Source of the DNA: VRUE01 sp963703895
Lineage (GTDB): Bacteria > Actinomycetota > Thermoleophilia > Solirubrobacterales > 70-9
Direction of reading: 5' to 3'
Assembly: GCA_963703895.1 (NCBI GenBank)
Contig: CAVPFX010000002.1
Location: forward strand, 558,001-622,000
Length of the DNA stretch: 64,000 bases
The position numbers were made by a program, and so were the translations under genes. The stretch's first letter is position 1; every line of letters starts with the position of its first letter. Below the pieces are notes generated by a model. It searched no databases, was not told the origin of the DNA, and saw only the letters and a list, made by a program, of their open reading frames with translations. Below, piece after piece: positions 32,957-41,733 of this stretch.

Positions 32957-33589
32957 TTGGAGACCAGCACGAAGGTGGGGCAGAAGCGCAGCGTCGAGGA
33001 GGCGGTGTCCTACGCGATCGGGCACCGGATCAGGATCGAAATTCTTGCCCTGCTCAACGAAGGGACTCACAGCCCCAGCGAACTGGCCAAGCTGATCTCC
33101 CAGCCGATCACCACGGTCGGGCACCACATCAAGGAACTGGTCAATTCCGGCTGCATCGAACTGGCGCGGATCGAGAAGGTGCGAAACGCGGACCAGCACT
33201 TCTACCGTGCGGTCGAGCTGCCCTTCGTCAGCGACGAAGAGGCCGAGTTATTGCCGGTCGAGGCGAGGCAGCAGTACGCGGCGGTGATCCTGCAAGCGCT
33301 GATGGCCGAGGGGCTGGCGGCGCTCTGGGCCGGCAAGATGACCACGGATCCGGTCTGGATGAGCTGGCGCTGGTTCAACCTCGATGCCCAGGGCCAGCAG
33401 GATGCCCAGGACGCCCAGCACGAGTTCTGGCAGCGGATCAAGGAGATCGACGCCGAGGCCGCCAACCGCGTTGCCTTATCGGGGGAGGAGACGACCTCAA
33501 CCATCGTCGCCGCGCTCGGCTTCGAGCGCTTCAAGCCGGTTGGCGTCACCGCACCGGCAGTGCACAGCCTCACCCCAGGGAAAAACTGA
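32957..33589 (+). CDS. ArsR-like winged-helix transcriptional regulator
   Basis: 210 residues from TTG 32957 with CTGGAGGATG upstream. The N-terminal winged helix (about 15-80) reads AVSYAIGHRIRIEILALLNE, SPSELAKLISQPITTVGHHIKEL and a wing with VRNADQHFYRAVELPF. The C-terminal 110 residues are helical with several Trp (VWMSWRWFNLDAQGQ), perhaps a ligand or dimer domain. No Cys metal site. It is a single regulator followed by a second, shorter HTH gene; targets are unknown. Confidence 0.82.
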   Translation: METSTKVGQKRSVEEAVSYAIGHRIRIEILALLNEGTHSPSELAKLISQPITTVGHHIKELVNSGCIELARIEKVRNADQHFYRAVELPFVSDEEAELLPVEARQQYAAVILQALMAEGLAALWAGKMTTDPVWMSWRWFNLDAQGQQDAQDAQHEFWQRIKEIDAEAANRVALSGEETTSTIVAALGFERFKPVGVTAPAVHSLTPGKN

Positions 33590-33735
33590 GCATCCGCTAA
33601 AGCTCTTTCGAGAACTCGGTATGGACTGATGGGTTCCGATTTGAAACCGTCTTAGCACTCGGGATCGGAAGACCGCCCCGATCTAATCCGATGAGGGGCA
33701 GCCCGAGAAAACGCAAGCACCGGCAGGGACGAGAG

Positions 33736-34038
33736 ATGACTCCCGCGCTGATTCACGCCCTCAACCACCCGGCGCGACGGCAGATCCTGCGCCAGTTGGG
33801 TGAGGCCGACGCCGAGCGGAGCCCGAGCGAGATGGCCGACTCGACAGCCTTCAGCCTCGCTGGCCTCAGCTTCCACGCCCGCGTCCTCTGCGAGCTCGGC
33901 GTCACCCGCTGTACCCGGACCCAGCAGGCCAGGGGCGCGCTCGAGCACTTCTATGCCTCGAACGTCGCGGACAACGAACTGGTCGCCGCGATCCTGTTGG
34001 ACACCGAAGACGAAGATCGCACCATCGCCCGCCGATAG
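33736..34038 (+). CDS. Small winged-helix (ArsR-like) regulator
   Basis: 100 residues from ATG 33736, chosen because GGGACGAGAG precedes it; an in-frame ATG at 33691 would add 15 basic residues. LIHALNHPARRQILRQLGEA, SPSEMADSTAFSLAGLSFHARVLCELGV and ALEHFYASNV form a compact winged helix. It resembles the upstream regulator in layout but lacks its C-terminal domain. Ligand and targets unknown. CorA follows after 42 nt. Confidence 0.72.
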   Translation: MTPALIHALNHPARRQILRQLGEADAERSPSEMADSTAFSLAGLSFHARVLCELGVTRCTRTQQARGALEHFYASNVADNELVAAILLDTEDEDRTIARR

Positions 34039-34080
34039 GCATTTCGGCGATTCCTCTCTTCACAGGGGTTTGGGGACCGG

Positions 34081-35070
34081 TTGCCCGGCGATACTGCGGC
34101 GGTGATCGTCAACTGCGCCGCCTACGAGGACGGCCGTCGCGTGGGCGGCGACCTCTCGCTCGCTGAGGCTGGTCGCGCCTGCCGCGAGCCCGGATCCTTC
34201 GTCTGGCTCGGAGTCTTCGAGCCGGAGGCCGCCGAGTTCGAGGAGATCGCCGCCAAGTTCGGTTTGCACGAGCTCGCGGTGGAGGATGCGATCGACGCTC
34301 ACCAGCGGCCGAAGATCGAGCTCTACGGGGACACGCTTCTCGTGGTCGTCAAGACCGCCCACTACGTCGACTCCGAGGAGGTGATCGAGATCGGCGAGCT
34401 GCTGATCTTCGTCAACGCCGACTTCATCGTCGTCGTCCGCCACGGCGAGGGCAGGCTGGACGGGGTGCGCGAGCGCATCGAGCGTCGCCCCGACCTGCTG
34501 CGACACGGCTCGGCGATGGTCCTCTACGCGATCCTCGACCACGTCGTCGACGGCTACGAGGAAGCCGCCGGCGGGGTGGACGTCGACATCCAGCAGGTCG
34601 AGCGCCAGGTCTTCTCCGCCGATCGCTTCAACCCGGCCGAGCGGATCTACAAGCTCGAGCGCGAGGTGCTCGACTTCAACGCCGCGGTGACGCCGCTGGC
34701 GATCGTCGTCGACGAGATCACGCGCGGCCATTTCGAGGCGATCCCCGATGAGCTGCACGAGTACTTCCGTGACGTTCACGATCACCTGCGCCGGGCGAGC
34801 GGGCGCGTCGCCGGCTTCCGCGAGCTGCTCGGCAGCGCCCTGCACGCCAATCTCACCCAGATCTCGGTGCAGCAAAACGAGGACATGCGCAAGATCACCG
34901 CCTGGGTGGCGATCCTTGCCGTGCCCACCATGGTCGCCGGCATCTACGGGATGAACTTCGACACGATGCCGGAGCTGCGCTGGCGCTTCGGCTACCCCAC
35001 CGTGATCGTCCTCATCCTCATCGCCTGCGCTCTGCTCCACCGCCGCTTCCGCCGCGACGGCTGGCTCTAG
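34081..35070 (+). CDS. corA: CorA-family magnesium/cobalt channel
   Basis: 329 residues from TTG 34081. The large cytoplasmic domain (about 1-265) contains VEDAIDAHQRPKIELYGDTLLVVVKT, typical of CorA. The long stalk helix and two C-terminal membrane helices follow. The pore motif GMN is present in VAGIYGMNFDTMPEL, and a basic tail ends the protein. It conducts Mg2+ as a pentamer. It lies between the KdpDE-type pair and kdpFACB, making a cation-transport neighbourhood. Confidence 0.93.
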   Translation: MPGDTAAVIVNCAAYEDGRRVGGDLSLAEAGRACREPGSFVWLGVFEPEAAEFEEIAAKFGLHELAVEDAIDAHQRPKIELYGDTLLVVVKTAHYVDSEEVIEIGELLIFVNADFIVVVRHGEGRLDGVRERIERRPDLLRHGSAMVLYAILDHVVDGYEEAAGGVDVDIQQVERQVFSADRFNPAERIYKLEREVLDFNAAVTPLAIVVDEITRGHFEAIPDELHEYFRDVHDHLRRASGRVAGFRELLGSALHANLTQISVQQNEDMRKITAWVAILAVPTMVAGIYGMNFDTMPELRWRFGYPTVIVLILIACALLHRRFRRDGWL

Positions 35071-35182
35071 GGCGGAGGCTTTCGCGGGGCCGCCGCTGAA
35101 GGCGGTCGTTCTTGACGAAATCTTCACGGCGAAGGGTCGATCGCAGACACACCCTTGACGCGAGCCGGTGAACGATGGATCT

Positions 35183-35308
35183 GTGCTCTCGTTCGCCGAC
35201 ATCTTTCCCGGAGGCGGCGGCCCGCTGGCCGACGTCTTCGCAATTGCGCTCTCGGTAGGACTCTTCGCTCTCGTCTACTGGGCGATCGACCTGATCGATC
35301 GGATATGA
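35183..35308 (+). CDS. Small membrane protein leading the kdp operon
   Basis: 41 residues from GTG 35183, ending in a stop that overlaps the kdpF start (ATGA). One membrane helix (DVFAIALSVGLFALVYWAID) is followed by LIDRI. Many kdp operons have a comparable short protein with an AxxxYxxxCDRL-like end just before kdpF, as far as I recall, so this is probably a genuine member of the operon. Two TTGACG boxes (about 35114 and 35155) lie upstream in 35071-35182, the likely promoter region of the operon; no clear -10 is seen. Confidence 0.65.
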   Translation: MLSFADIFPGGGGPLADVFAIALSVGLFALVYWAIDLIDRI

Positions 35309-35418
35309 GCGGCGTCGTCTTGGCCACGTTGAGTGGCGCGGACGTATTCGGGCTGGCCGCCTCCGGGATCGTCGTTGTGTACCTGCTCTACGCGCTGCTG
35401 CGGGGAGAGAAGCTCTGA
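35305..35418 (+). CDS. kdpF: KdpF small subunit of the potassium ATPase
   Basis: 37 residues, one membrane helix: DVFGLAASGIVVVYLLYALLRGEKL. The YLLYALLRxEKL ending is the KdpF hallmark. It stabilises the KdpABC complex in the membrane. Its start overlaps the preceding small gene by 4 bp and its stop overlaps the kdpA start (TGATG), so translation is coupled through all three. Confidence 0.92.
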   Translation: MSGVVLATLSGADVFGLAASGIVVVYLLYALLRGEKL

Positions 35419-37172
35419 TGGCGCAGGGCTGGCTGCAGATCGTCGTCTTCATCGGCGTCGTGATCGCGCTGACGCCGCCGCTCGGCGCCTACATGGCCCG
35501 CGTCTACAGCGGCCAGCGGGTCTTCCTCAGCCCGGCGATCGCGCCGCTGGAGCGCCTTACCTACCGGGTACTGCGGGTCGATCCGGGCGCCGAACAGGAC
35601 TGGAAGGACTACGCCAAGAGCCTGGTGCTCTTCTCGGTCTTCTCCTGGCTCGCCCTCTACCTGATCCTGCGCACGCAGGGGATCCACCCGTTCAACCCGG
35701 AAGGCTTCGACTCCGGCCCCTGGGACGTCAGCTTCAACACCGCTTCCTCCTTCGTCTCCAACACCAACTGGCAGTACTACGGCGGCGAAACGACGCTCAG
35801 CTACTTCTCGCAGATGGCGGGGCTGACGGTGCAGAACTTCGTCACCCCGGCGGTTGGCGTCTGCGCGCTGTTGGCTCTGGTCCGCGGCATCGTCGGCCGC
35901 ACCGGCAGCGGTCTCGGCAACTTCTGGCAGGACCTGACCCGCAGCCTCTATTACGTCCTGCTGCCGCTCTCGATCGTCGTCGGCCTGATCCTCGTCTCGC
36001 AGGGCGTCGTGCAGACGCTCGGCGGCGCGGTCAGCGCCAAGACGCTCGCCGGCGCCGAACAGGTCCTCGCCTTCGGCCCCGCCGCCTCGCAGGTAGCAAT
36101 CAAGCAGCTCGGCACCAACGGCGGCGGCTTCTTCAACGTCAACTCGGCGATGCCGTTCGAGAACCCGAACTCGTTCACCAACTTCGTCGAGCTGCTCTCG
36201 ATCATCCTGATCCCGGCGGCGCTCACCTACACCTACGGCAAGCTGGTCGGGCGCCAGCGCGAGGGCTGGGCGATCTTCGCCGCGATGCTGGCGATCTACA
36301 TCGTCTTCATCGCCGTGATCGTCCCCGCCGAGCAGCACGGCACCCCGGCCGAGCACGCCGCGGGAACGCCGACCACCGCGATCGACGGCTCGACCGGCGG
36401 CAACCTGGAAGGCAAGGAGCAGCGCAACGGGATCGCCGAGTCGGCCCTCTGGGCGACGACGACCACGGTCACCTCGAACGGCTCGGTCAACTCCGCCCAC
36501 GACTCTTACACCGGCCTCGGCGGCCTGGTCCCGATGTCCGGCCTCGGCACCAGCGAGGTCGTCTTCGGCGGTGTCGGCACCGGCCTCTACACGATGCTGC
36601 TCTACGTCCTGCTGGCGGTCTTCATCGGCGGCCTGATGGTCGGCCGCACGCCCGAGTACCTCGGCAAGAAGATCCAGGCGCGCGAGATCAAGCTGGTCTC
36701 GCTGGGCATCCTCGTCACCCCGCTCGCGGTCCTGCTCACGACCGGACTGGCGATCGCGACCCGGGCCGGCACAAGGTCGATCTACCAGGCCGGGCCGCAG
36801 GGCTTCTCGGAGACCCTCTACGCCTACCTCTCGCAGGCCAACAACAACGGCTCCGCCTTCGCCGGCTACACCGGCTTCCTCCAGCCCGACGCGCCCGGCA
36901 ACGTCGGTGCGTACGGAATCTCCTTCGCCGACCTGCTCGGCGGGGCGACGATGACCCTGGCCCGCTTCCTGCCGATCGTCCTCGTCCTCGCCGTCGCCGG
37001 CTCGCTGGCCGGCAAGAAGGTCGCTCCGGCGGGCCCCGGGACGATGCGGACCGACACGCCGACCTTCGTCTTCCTCCTGGTCGGGGTGATTGTCCTCGTC
37101 GGCGCCCTCACCTTCTTCCCGGCCCTGCTGCTCGGCCCGATCGTGCAGAGCCTGACCGGGAGGCTGTTCTGA
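35418..37172 (+). CDS. kdpA: KdpA potassium-translocating subunit
   Basis: 584 residues, about ten membrane helices, related to four-fold K+ channel pores. Filter-region loops are recognisable: SFVSNTNWQYYGGE, QLGTNGGGFFNVNSAMPFENPNSFTN, MSGLGTSEVVFGGVGTGLY and QANNNGSAFAGYTGF. It binds and conducts K+ into the high-affinity pump. It overlaps kdpF by 1 bp and is followed 1 nt later by kdpC rather than kdpB. Confidence 0.96.
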   Translation: MAQGWLQIVVFIGVVIALTPPLGAYMARVYSGQRVFLSPAIAPLERLTYRVLRVDPGAEQDWKDYAKSLVLFSVFSWLALYLILRTQGIHPFNPEGFDSGPWDVSFNTASSFVSNTNWQYYGGETTLSYFSQMAGLTVQNFVTPAVGVCALLALVRGIVGRTGSGLGNFWQDLTRSLYYVLLPLSIVVGLILVSQGVVQTLGGAVSAKTLAGAEQVLAFGPAASQVAIKQLGTNGGGFFNVNSAMPFENPNSFTNFVELLSIILIPAALTYTYGKLVGRQREGWAIFAAMLAIYIVFIAVIVPAEQHGTPAEHAAGTPTTAIDGSTGGNLEGKEQRNGIAESALWATTTTVTSNGSVNSAHDSYTGLGGLVPMSGLGTSEVVFGGVGTGLYTMLLYVLLAVFIGGLMVGRTPEYLGKKIQAREIKLVSLGILVTPLAVLLTTGLAIATRAGTRSIYQAGPQGFSETLYAYLSQANNNGSAFAGYTGFLQPDAPGNVGAYGISFADLLGGATMTLARFLPIVLVLAVAGSLAGKKVAPAGPGTMRTDTPTFVFLLVGVIVLVGALTFFPALLLGPIVQSLTGRLF

Positions 37173-37173
37173 G

Positions 37174-37785
37174 ATGAGGCGCAACGCGATCACCGCGATC
37201 CTTGCCGTCCTCGCCTTCACGCTGATCTTCGGCCTCGCCTACCCGCTGGCGATGACCGGCGTCGCGCAGCTCGTCTTTCCGGGCAAGGCCGACGGCTCAC
37301 GGATCACGCTCGACGGCAGGCTGGTCGGCTCGAGCCTGATCGGCCAGGACTTCAAGGGCGATCCCGCCTACTTCCAGTCGCGGCCCTCGCAGTCCGGCTA
37401 CGCCGCCGACACCACCTTCTTCAGCAACTCCGGCCCGAACAGCATCGAAGAGCGCGAAGCGGTGCGCGAAAGCCTCGCCGCCTACGTGAAGCTTGAGAAG
37501 CCCTACGACAGATCGCTGACCAGGGCCGAGGTCCCGGTCGACGCGGTGACGATGTCCGGTTCCGGCGTCGACCCGCACATCTCCGAGGCGAACGCGCGGA
37601 TCCAGGCGCATCGCATCGCCGCGGTGCGGCAGTTGCCGCTGGACCAGGTCGAAGGCCTGATCGACGGCCACACCGACGATCGCTTCCTCGGCCTCTTCGG
37701 CGAGCCCGGGGTCAACGTCCTGCGACTCAACATCGCGCTCGACCAGGAAGCGCCGCTGCGCAGCAAGCGAGCGGGGTCGAGATGA
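37174..37785 (+). CDS. kdpC: KdpC subunit of the potassium ATPase
   Basis: 203 residues. One N-terminal membrane helix (ITAILAVLAFTLIFGLAYPL) is followed by the periplasmic-side domain with GSSLIGQDFKGDPAYFQSRPSQSGY, VTMSGSGVDPHISEANARIQAHRIA and FLGLFGEPGVNVLRLNIAL, all conserved in KdpC. It stabilises or increases K+ affinity of the complex. It lies between kdpA and kdpB instead of after kdpB, and its stop overlaps the kdpB ATG (ATGA). Confidence 0.95.
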   Translation: MRRNAITAILAVLAFTLIFGLAYPLAMTGVAQLVFPGKADGSRITLDGRLVGSSLIGQDFKGDPAYFQSRPSQSGYAADTTFFSNSGPNSIEEREAVRESLAAYVKLEKPYDRSLTRAEVPVDAVTMSGSGVDPHISEANARIQAHRIAAVRQLPLDQVEGLIDGHTDDRFLGLFGEPGVNVLRLNIALDQEAPLRSKRAGSR

Positions 37786-39842
37786 CCGGGACCAAGCCTC
37801 GCTCCCTTTTCGACTCCGAGATCCTGTGCCCGGCGCTGCTCGAGTCGCTGCGCAAGCTCGACCCTCGCGTGCAGGTCCGCAACCCGGTCATGTTCGTGGT
37901 CGAGATCGGCGCCACGATCACCACCGTCGCCTGGCTGATCCAGGTCACCGGCGGCGGCCCGCTCGGCGGCGGCCACGAGCCTGCTTGGTTCAGCTTCAGC
38001 ATCACCGTCTGGCTCTGGCTCACGGTCGTCTTCGCCAACCTCGCCGAGGCGCTGGCGGAGGGCCGGGGGCGCGCCCAGGCGGCGAGCCTGCGGGCAATGC
38101 GTACGGAAACCGTGGCGCGGTTGCGCGACGGGGGTGAGAAGCCGGCCTCCGAGCTGACCCGCGGCGATGTCGTCGTGGTCGAGGCGGGCGAGGCGATCCC
38201 CGGCGACGGCACCGTGATCGAGGGCATCGCCTCGGTCGACGAGTCGGCGATCACCGGCGAGTCGGCGCCGGTGATCCGCGAGGCGGGCGGCGACCGCTCG
38301 GCCGTGACCGGCGGCACCCGGGTGCTCTCCGACCGGATCGTGGTCGAGATCACCCAGGAGCCCGGTAAATCCTTCCTCGACCGGATGATCTCCCTGGTCG
38401 AGGGGGCGGAACGGCGCAAGACCCCGAACGAGGTCGCGCTCGGCATCCTGCTCGCGGCGCTGACGCTGGTCTTCATCTTCGTTGTCGTCTCACTGCGCCC
38501 GTTCGGGCTCTTCGCCGGCACCGAGCTCTCCGAGACGACGCTGATCGCGCTGCTGGTGGCGCTGATCCCGACCACGATCGGGGCGCTGCTCTCGGCGATC
38601 GGGATCGCCGGCATGGACCGGCTGGTGCGGCGCAACGTGCTCGCCCTCTCGGGCCGCGCGGTCGAGGCTTCGGGCGACTGCGACCTGCTGCTGCTCGACA
38701 AGACCGGCACGATCACGCTCGGCAACCGCGAGGCGGTCGAGTTCACGCCGATGCCCGGGGTCGGCCCGGAGGAGCTGGCCGAGGCGGCGCAGATGTCCTC
38801 GCTCGCCGACGAGACTCCCGAGGGCCGCTCGATCGTCGTCCTCGCCAAGGGCTACGGCATTCGCGAGCACGATTTCGCCGGCCACGAGCCCACCTTCGTC
38901 CCCTTCAGCGCCGAGACGCGGATGAGTGGCGTCGACTTCAACGGCACCCGCCTGCGCAAGGGTGCCGGCGACGCGATCGAGTCCTGGGTCGCGGCCGAGG
39001 GCGGTCGAGTCCCCGCCGAGCTGCGCGGCGAGCTCGACCGGATCGGCCGCGAGGGCGGCACGCCGCTCGCCGTCGCCCGCAACGAGCGCGTGCTCGGCGT
39101 CGTCTACCTCAAGGACGTGATCAAGGAGGGAATGAGCGTCCGCTTCGACCAGCTGCGGGCGATGGGCATCCGCACGATCATGGTCACCGGCGACAACAAG
39201 CTGACCGCGGCCAAGATCGCCGCGGAGGCCGGCGTCGACGATTTCCTCGCCGAAGCGACGCCGGAGCGCAAGCTCGAGCTGATCCGCGAGCAGCAGGCCG
39301 ACGGGCGGCTGATCGCGATGACGGGGGACGGCACCAACGACGCCCCGGCCCTGGCCCAGGCCGACGTCGGGGTGGCGATGAACACCGGCACCCAGGCGGC
39401 GCGCGAGGCCGGCAACATGGTCGACCTCGACTCCAACCCCACCAAGCTGATCGAGATCGTCGAGGTCGGCAAGCAGCTGCTGATCACGCGCGGGGCCCTG
39501 ACCACCTTCTCGATCGCCAACGACATCGCCAAGTACTTCGCGATCCTGCCGGCGATGTTCGCGGCGACCTACGCGCTGGCGGGCGAAAGGGGGCCGCTCG
39601 ACGCGCTCAACGTGATGTCGTTGGGGACGCCGGAATCGGCGATCCTCTCAGCGGTGATCTTCAACGCCCTGATCATCCCGTTGCTGATCCCGCTCTCCCT
39701 GCGCGGCGTCCGCTACCGGCCGATCGGCGCCACCGCGCTGCTGCGCCGCAACATGCTGATCTACGGCCTCGGCGGCGTAATCGCCCCCTTCGTCGGCATC
39801 AAGCTGATCGACCTCGTCGTCCACAACCTGTTGGGGGCATAG
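37782..39842 (+). CDS. kdpB: KdpB catalytic P-type ATPase subunit
   Basis: 686 residues, normal length. The actuator motif TGES (Ser161, the site phosphorylated for inhibition in E. coli), the phosphorylated Asp306 in LDKTGTITLG, the KGA nucleotide loop and MTGDGTNDAPALAQADVGVAMN are all intact. The GTPESAILSA stretch near the C-terminus is KdpB-specific. ATP hydrolysis drives K+ uptake through KdpA. Start overlaps kdpC; the KdpD sensor gene follows after a dispersed hairpin. Confidence 0.96.
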   Translation: MTGTKPRSLFDSEILCPALLESLRKLDPRVQVRNPVMFVVEIGATITTVAWLIQVTGGGPLGGGHEPAWFSFSITVWLWLTVVFANLAEALAEGRGRAQAASLRAMRTETVARLRDGGEKPASELTRGDVVVVEAGEAIPGDGTVIEGIASVDESAITGESAPVIREAGGDRSAVTGGTRVLSDRIVVEITQEPGKSFLDRMISLVEGAERRKTPNEVALGILLAALTLVFIFVVVSLRPFGLFAGTELSETTLIALLVALIPTTIGALLSAIGIAGMDRLVRRNVLALSGRAVEASGDCDLLLLDKTGTITLGNREAVEFTPMPGVGPEELAEAAQMSSLADETPEGRSIVVLAKGYGIREHDFAGHEPTFVPFSAETRMSGVDFNGTRLRKGAGDAIESWVAAEGGRVPAELRGELDRIGREGGTPLAVARNERVLGVVYLKDVIKEGMSVRFDQLRAMGIRTIMVTGDNKLTAAKIAAEAGVDDFLAEATPERKLELIREQQADGRLIAMTGDGTNDAPALAQADVGVAMNTGTQAAREAGNMVDLDSNPTKLIEIVEVGKQLLITRGALTTFSIANDIAKYFAILPAMFAATYALAGERGPLDALNVMSLGTPESAILSAVIFNALIIPLLIPLSLRGVRYRPIGATALLRRNMLIYGLGGVIAPFVGIKLIDLVVHNLLGA

Positions 39843-39858
39843 CCATGAGCGAATCGGC

Positions 39859-39905
39859 TTCCGGTGCGCCTTATGCACGCCCAGGGTGCAAAAGGCGCAC
39901 CGGAA
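39859..39905. repeat. Dispersed 47-nt hairpin, copy 2
   Basis: 20-nt arms (39859-39878, 39886-39905) with one mismatch and a 7-nt loop. Same outer arms as the copies at 17737 and 41612. It lies inside the kdp operon between kdpB and the KdpD N-terminal gene, so it might tune downstream expression. Confidence 0.8.
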
Positions 39906-39931
39906 CGCGAGGATGCTGAGGGTCCGGCGGC

Positions 39932-41056
39932 ATGAACCGCGGCCACTACAAGATCTTTCTTGGCATGGCGGCTGGCGTGGGGAAGACCTACCGGATGCTG
40001 CAAGAGGGCCGCGCCGAAGCCGAGGCCGGGCGCGACGTCGCGATCGGCTACCTGGAGCCGCACAAGCGCGAGGAGACGAGCGCGCAGGCAGGGGGCCTCG
40101 GGGTCGTGCCGCGCCGCCGGGTCGTTCACCGCGAGGTCGAGGTTGAGGAGATGGACCTGCCGGGGGTGCTGGCACGCAAGCCACAGCTGGCGCTGATCGA
40201 CGAGCTCGCCCACAGCAACCCGCCCGGCCTCGAGCACGAGAAGCGCTACGAGGACATCGCCGACGTACTGGCGGCCGGGATCGACGTCTTCTCCACCGTC
40301 AACGTCCAGCACCTCGAGTCGCTCAACGACCGGGTCGCGGAGCTGACCGGCGTGCGGGTGCGCGAGACGGTTCCCGACTCGGTCCTCGGCAGCGCCGACG
40401 AGGTGGTGCTGATCGACCTCACCCCGGAGGCGCTGGTGGCGCGCCTGCGCGCCGGCAAGATCTATCCCGGCGAGAACATTCAGGCCGCGCTCGACAACTT
40501 CTTCCGGATCGAGAATCTGGCGGCGCTGCGCGAGGTCAGCCTGCGCCAGGTTGCCGAGGAGGTCGAGTCCAAGCGGCTCACCCTGCACGTTCCCGAGTTG
40601 CTTGGCACCCGCGAAGAGCGGGTCGCCGCCGAGGTGCCACGGGCGGTGGGGGAGAGGCTGCTCGCCCTCGTCCGACCCCAGCCCAGCTCGCAGCGGCTCG
40701 TGCGCCGGGCGTGGCGATCGGCGCAGCGGCTCGGTACCGACCTCGATCTGCTCTGGGTGAAGCCGCCGGGCAAGCCGATCGAGGGTGAGGAAGAGCGGCA
40801 GGTGACGGCGCTGCGCCAGCTCGCCTCGGTGCTCGGCGCGACGCTGCTGATCGAGGAGCACGACGACCTCGTCGCCGCTGCCGCACAGGTCGTGCGCGAA
40901 CGCGGCACGACCTACCTGATGGTCGGCGAGTCGCTGCCGCGGCGCGGCCTCGGGCGCCTGCGCGAACCGCTGCCGCAGCGCCTGATGAAGGCCACTCCGG
41001 CCGGAGTGGACGTGAGGATCGTCGCCCACCGCGGCTCGAAGGGGGAGGACGAGTGA
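39932..41056 (+). CDS. kdpD: KdpD N-terminal half: Walker-type sensor plus USP domain
   Basis: 374 residues. The KdpD domain (about 1-210) starts YKIFLGMAAGVGKTYRML with a Walker A loop. It contains ALIDELAHSNPPG as Walker B, VNVQHLESLNDRVAELTG, ADEVVLIDLTPEALVARL and GKIYPGENIQAALDNFF. A universal-stress-protein-like domain follows (RLVRRAWRSAQRLGTDLDLLWV, TYLMVGESLPRRGLGRL); in other KdpD proteins this part binds c-di-AMP. There is no membrane segment or kinase core: these lie in the 30809-31957 gene. It is the fifth gene behind kdpB and overlaps the next gene (GTGA). Confidence 0.92.
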   Translation: MNRGHYKIFLGMAAGVGKTYRMLQEGRAEAEAGRDVAIGYLEPHKREETSAQAGGLGVVPRRRVVHREVEVEEMDLPGVLARKPQLALIDELAHSNPPGLEHEKRYEDIADVLAAGIDVFSTVNVQHLESLNDRVAELTGVRVRETVPDSVLGSADEVVLIDLTPEALVARLRAGKIYPGENIQAALDNFFRIENLAALREVSLRQVAEEVESKRLTLHVPELLGTREERVAAEVPRAVGERLLALVRPQPSSQRLVRRAWRSAQRLGTDLDLLWVKPPGKPIEGEEERQVTALRQLASVLGATLLIEEHDDLVAAAAQVVRERGTTYLMVGESLPRRGLGRLREPLPQRLMKATPAGVDVRIVAHRGSKGEDE

Positions 41057-41598
41057 CTCCCGAGCGAATCGGCATCGTCGTGGCGCTGATCCTCGGCCTG
41101 GCGGGCGGCTACCAGCTGGCGCGAACGCGGCGGCGGGGCAAGCGCTCCGAGCGGCCCGAGGCGGTGCACCAGATCCTCCTGCCGTTCACCGGCACCGAGA
41201 TCTCCCGCCGTGCCCTCGACGCTGCCCTGCGCCTTGCCCGCGCTGAGGAGGCGACGCTGATGCCGGCCTACCTCGCCGCGGTGCCGAAGCAGCTGCCGCT
41301 CGAGTGCGCGATCCCGACCGAGGCGGCGAGTGCGATGCCGATGCTGGAGGCGATTGAACAGCGGGCCGCCAGCCAAGGCGTATCGGTCGACGCTCGGGTC
41401 GAACGCGGTCGCAGCTATCGCCACGCGCTCAGCCGCCTGCTCGAGCACGAGAGCTTCGACCGCGTCGTCGTTTCCGCCAGTGCCACCGGTGCCGCCGGCC
41501 TCTCCGGCGACGACCTGGTCTGGCTGCTCGACAAGGCCCCGGCAGAGGTCCTGATCCTGCGCCCGGGCCCCGAAGACCACCGCATCCTCGCCGCCTGA
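41053..41598 (+). CDS. Membrane-anchored universal stress protein
   Basis: 181 residues from a GTG overlapping the KdpD stop. A short hydrophobic N-terminus (RIGIVVALILGLAGGYQLA) and an Arg/Lys stop-transfer precede a USP fold: QILLPFTGTEISRRALDAALRLA, then SFDRVVVSASATGAAGLSGDDLVWLLDKAPAEVLILRPG. The nucleotide-binding GxxG-(S/T) loop near the end is replaced by SATGAAGLSG. It may support the split KdpD by sensing a nucleotide. It is the last gene of the kdp operon and is followed by hairpin copy 3. Confidence 0.78.
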   Translation: MTPERIGIVVALILGLAGGYQLARTRRRGKRSERPEAVHQILLPFTGTEISRRALDAALRLARAEEATLMPAYLAAVPKQLPLECAIPTEAASAMPMLEAIEQRAASQGVSVDARVERGRSYRHALSRLLEHESFDRVVVSASATGAAGLSGDDLVWLLDKAPAEVLILRPGPEDHRILAA

Positions 41599-41611
41599 CC
41601 GAGCCCGGGTG

Positions 41612-41658
41612 TTCCGGTGCGCCTTATGTGGTCTGGAGCCACATAAAGCGCACCGGAA
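41612..41658. repeat. Dispersed 47-nt hairpin, copy 3
   Basis: Arms extend to 21 nt (41611-41631 and 41639-41659) with one mismatch and a 7-nt loop. It lies downstream of the USP gene that closes the kdp operon, where it could act as a terminator. Confidence 0.8.
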
Positions 41659-41733
41659 CGGCAATTGCCTAATCCTGATCGGCTTTTACGACTTTACGGA
41701 TCGACATTGTGCTACCTTGCCGACTTCATTTAG

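Noticed and set aside
35071..35182. c-di-AMP (ydaO) riboswitch before the kdp operon
   Set aside because: The stretch is too short and the conserved ydaO core could not be recognised.
35388..37220. 610-codon minus-strand open frame across kdpA
   Set aside because: Shadow of kdpA with low-complexity Asp/Glu/Arg composition; the plus strand has all KdpA motifs.
30809..41056. KdpD halves as one gene broken by frameshift
   Set aside because: The halves are 8 kb apart, each with its own start, overlaps and complete domain boundaries.
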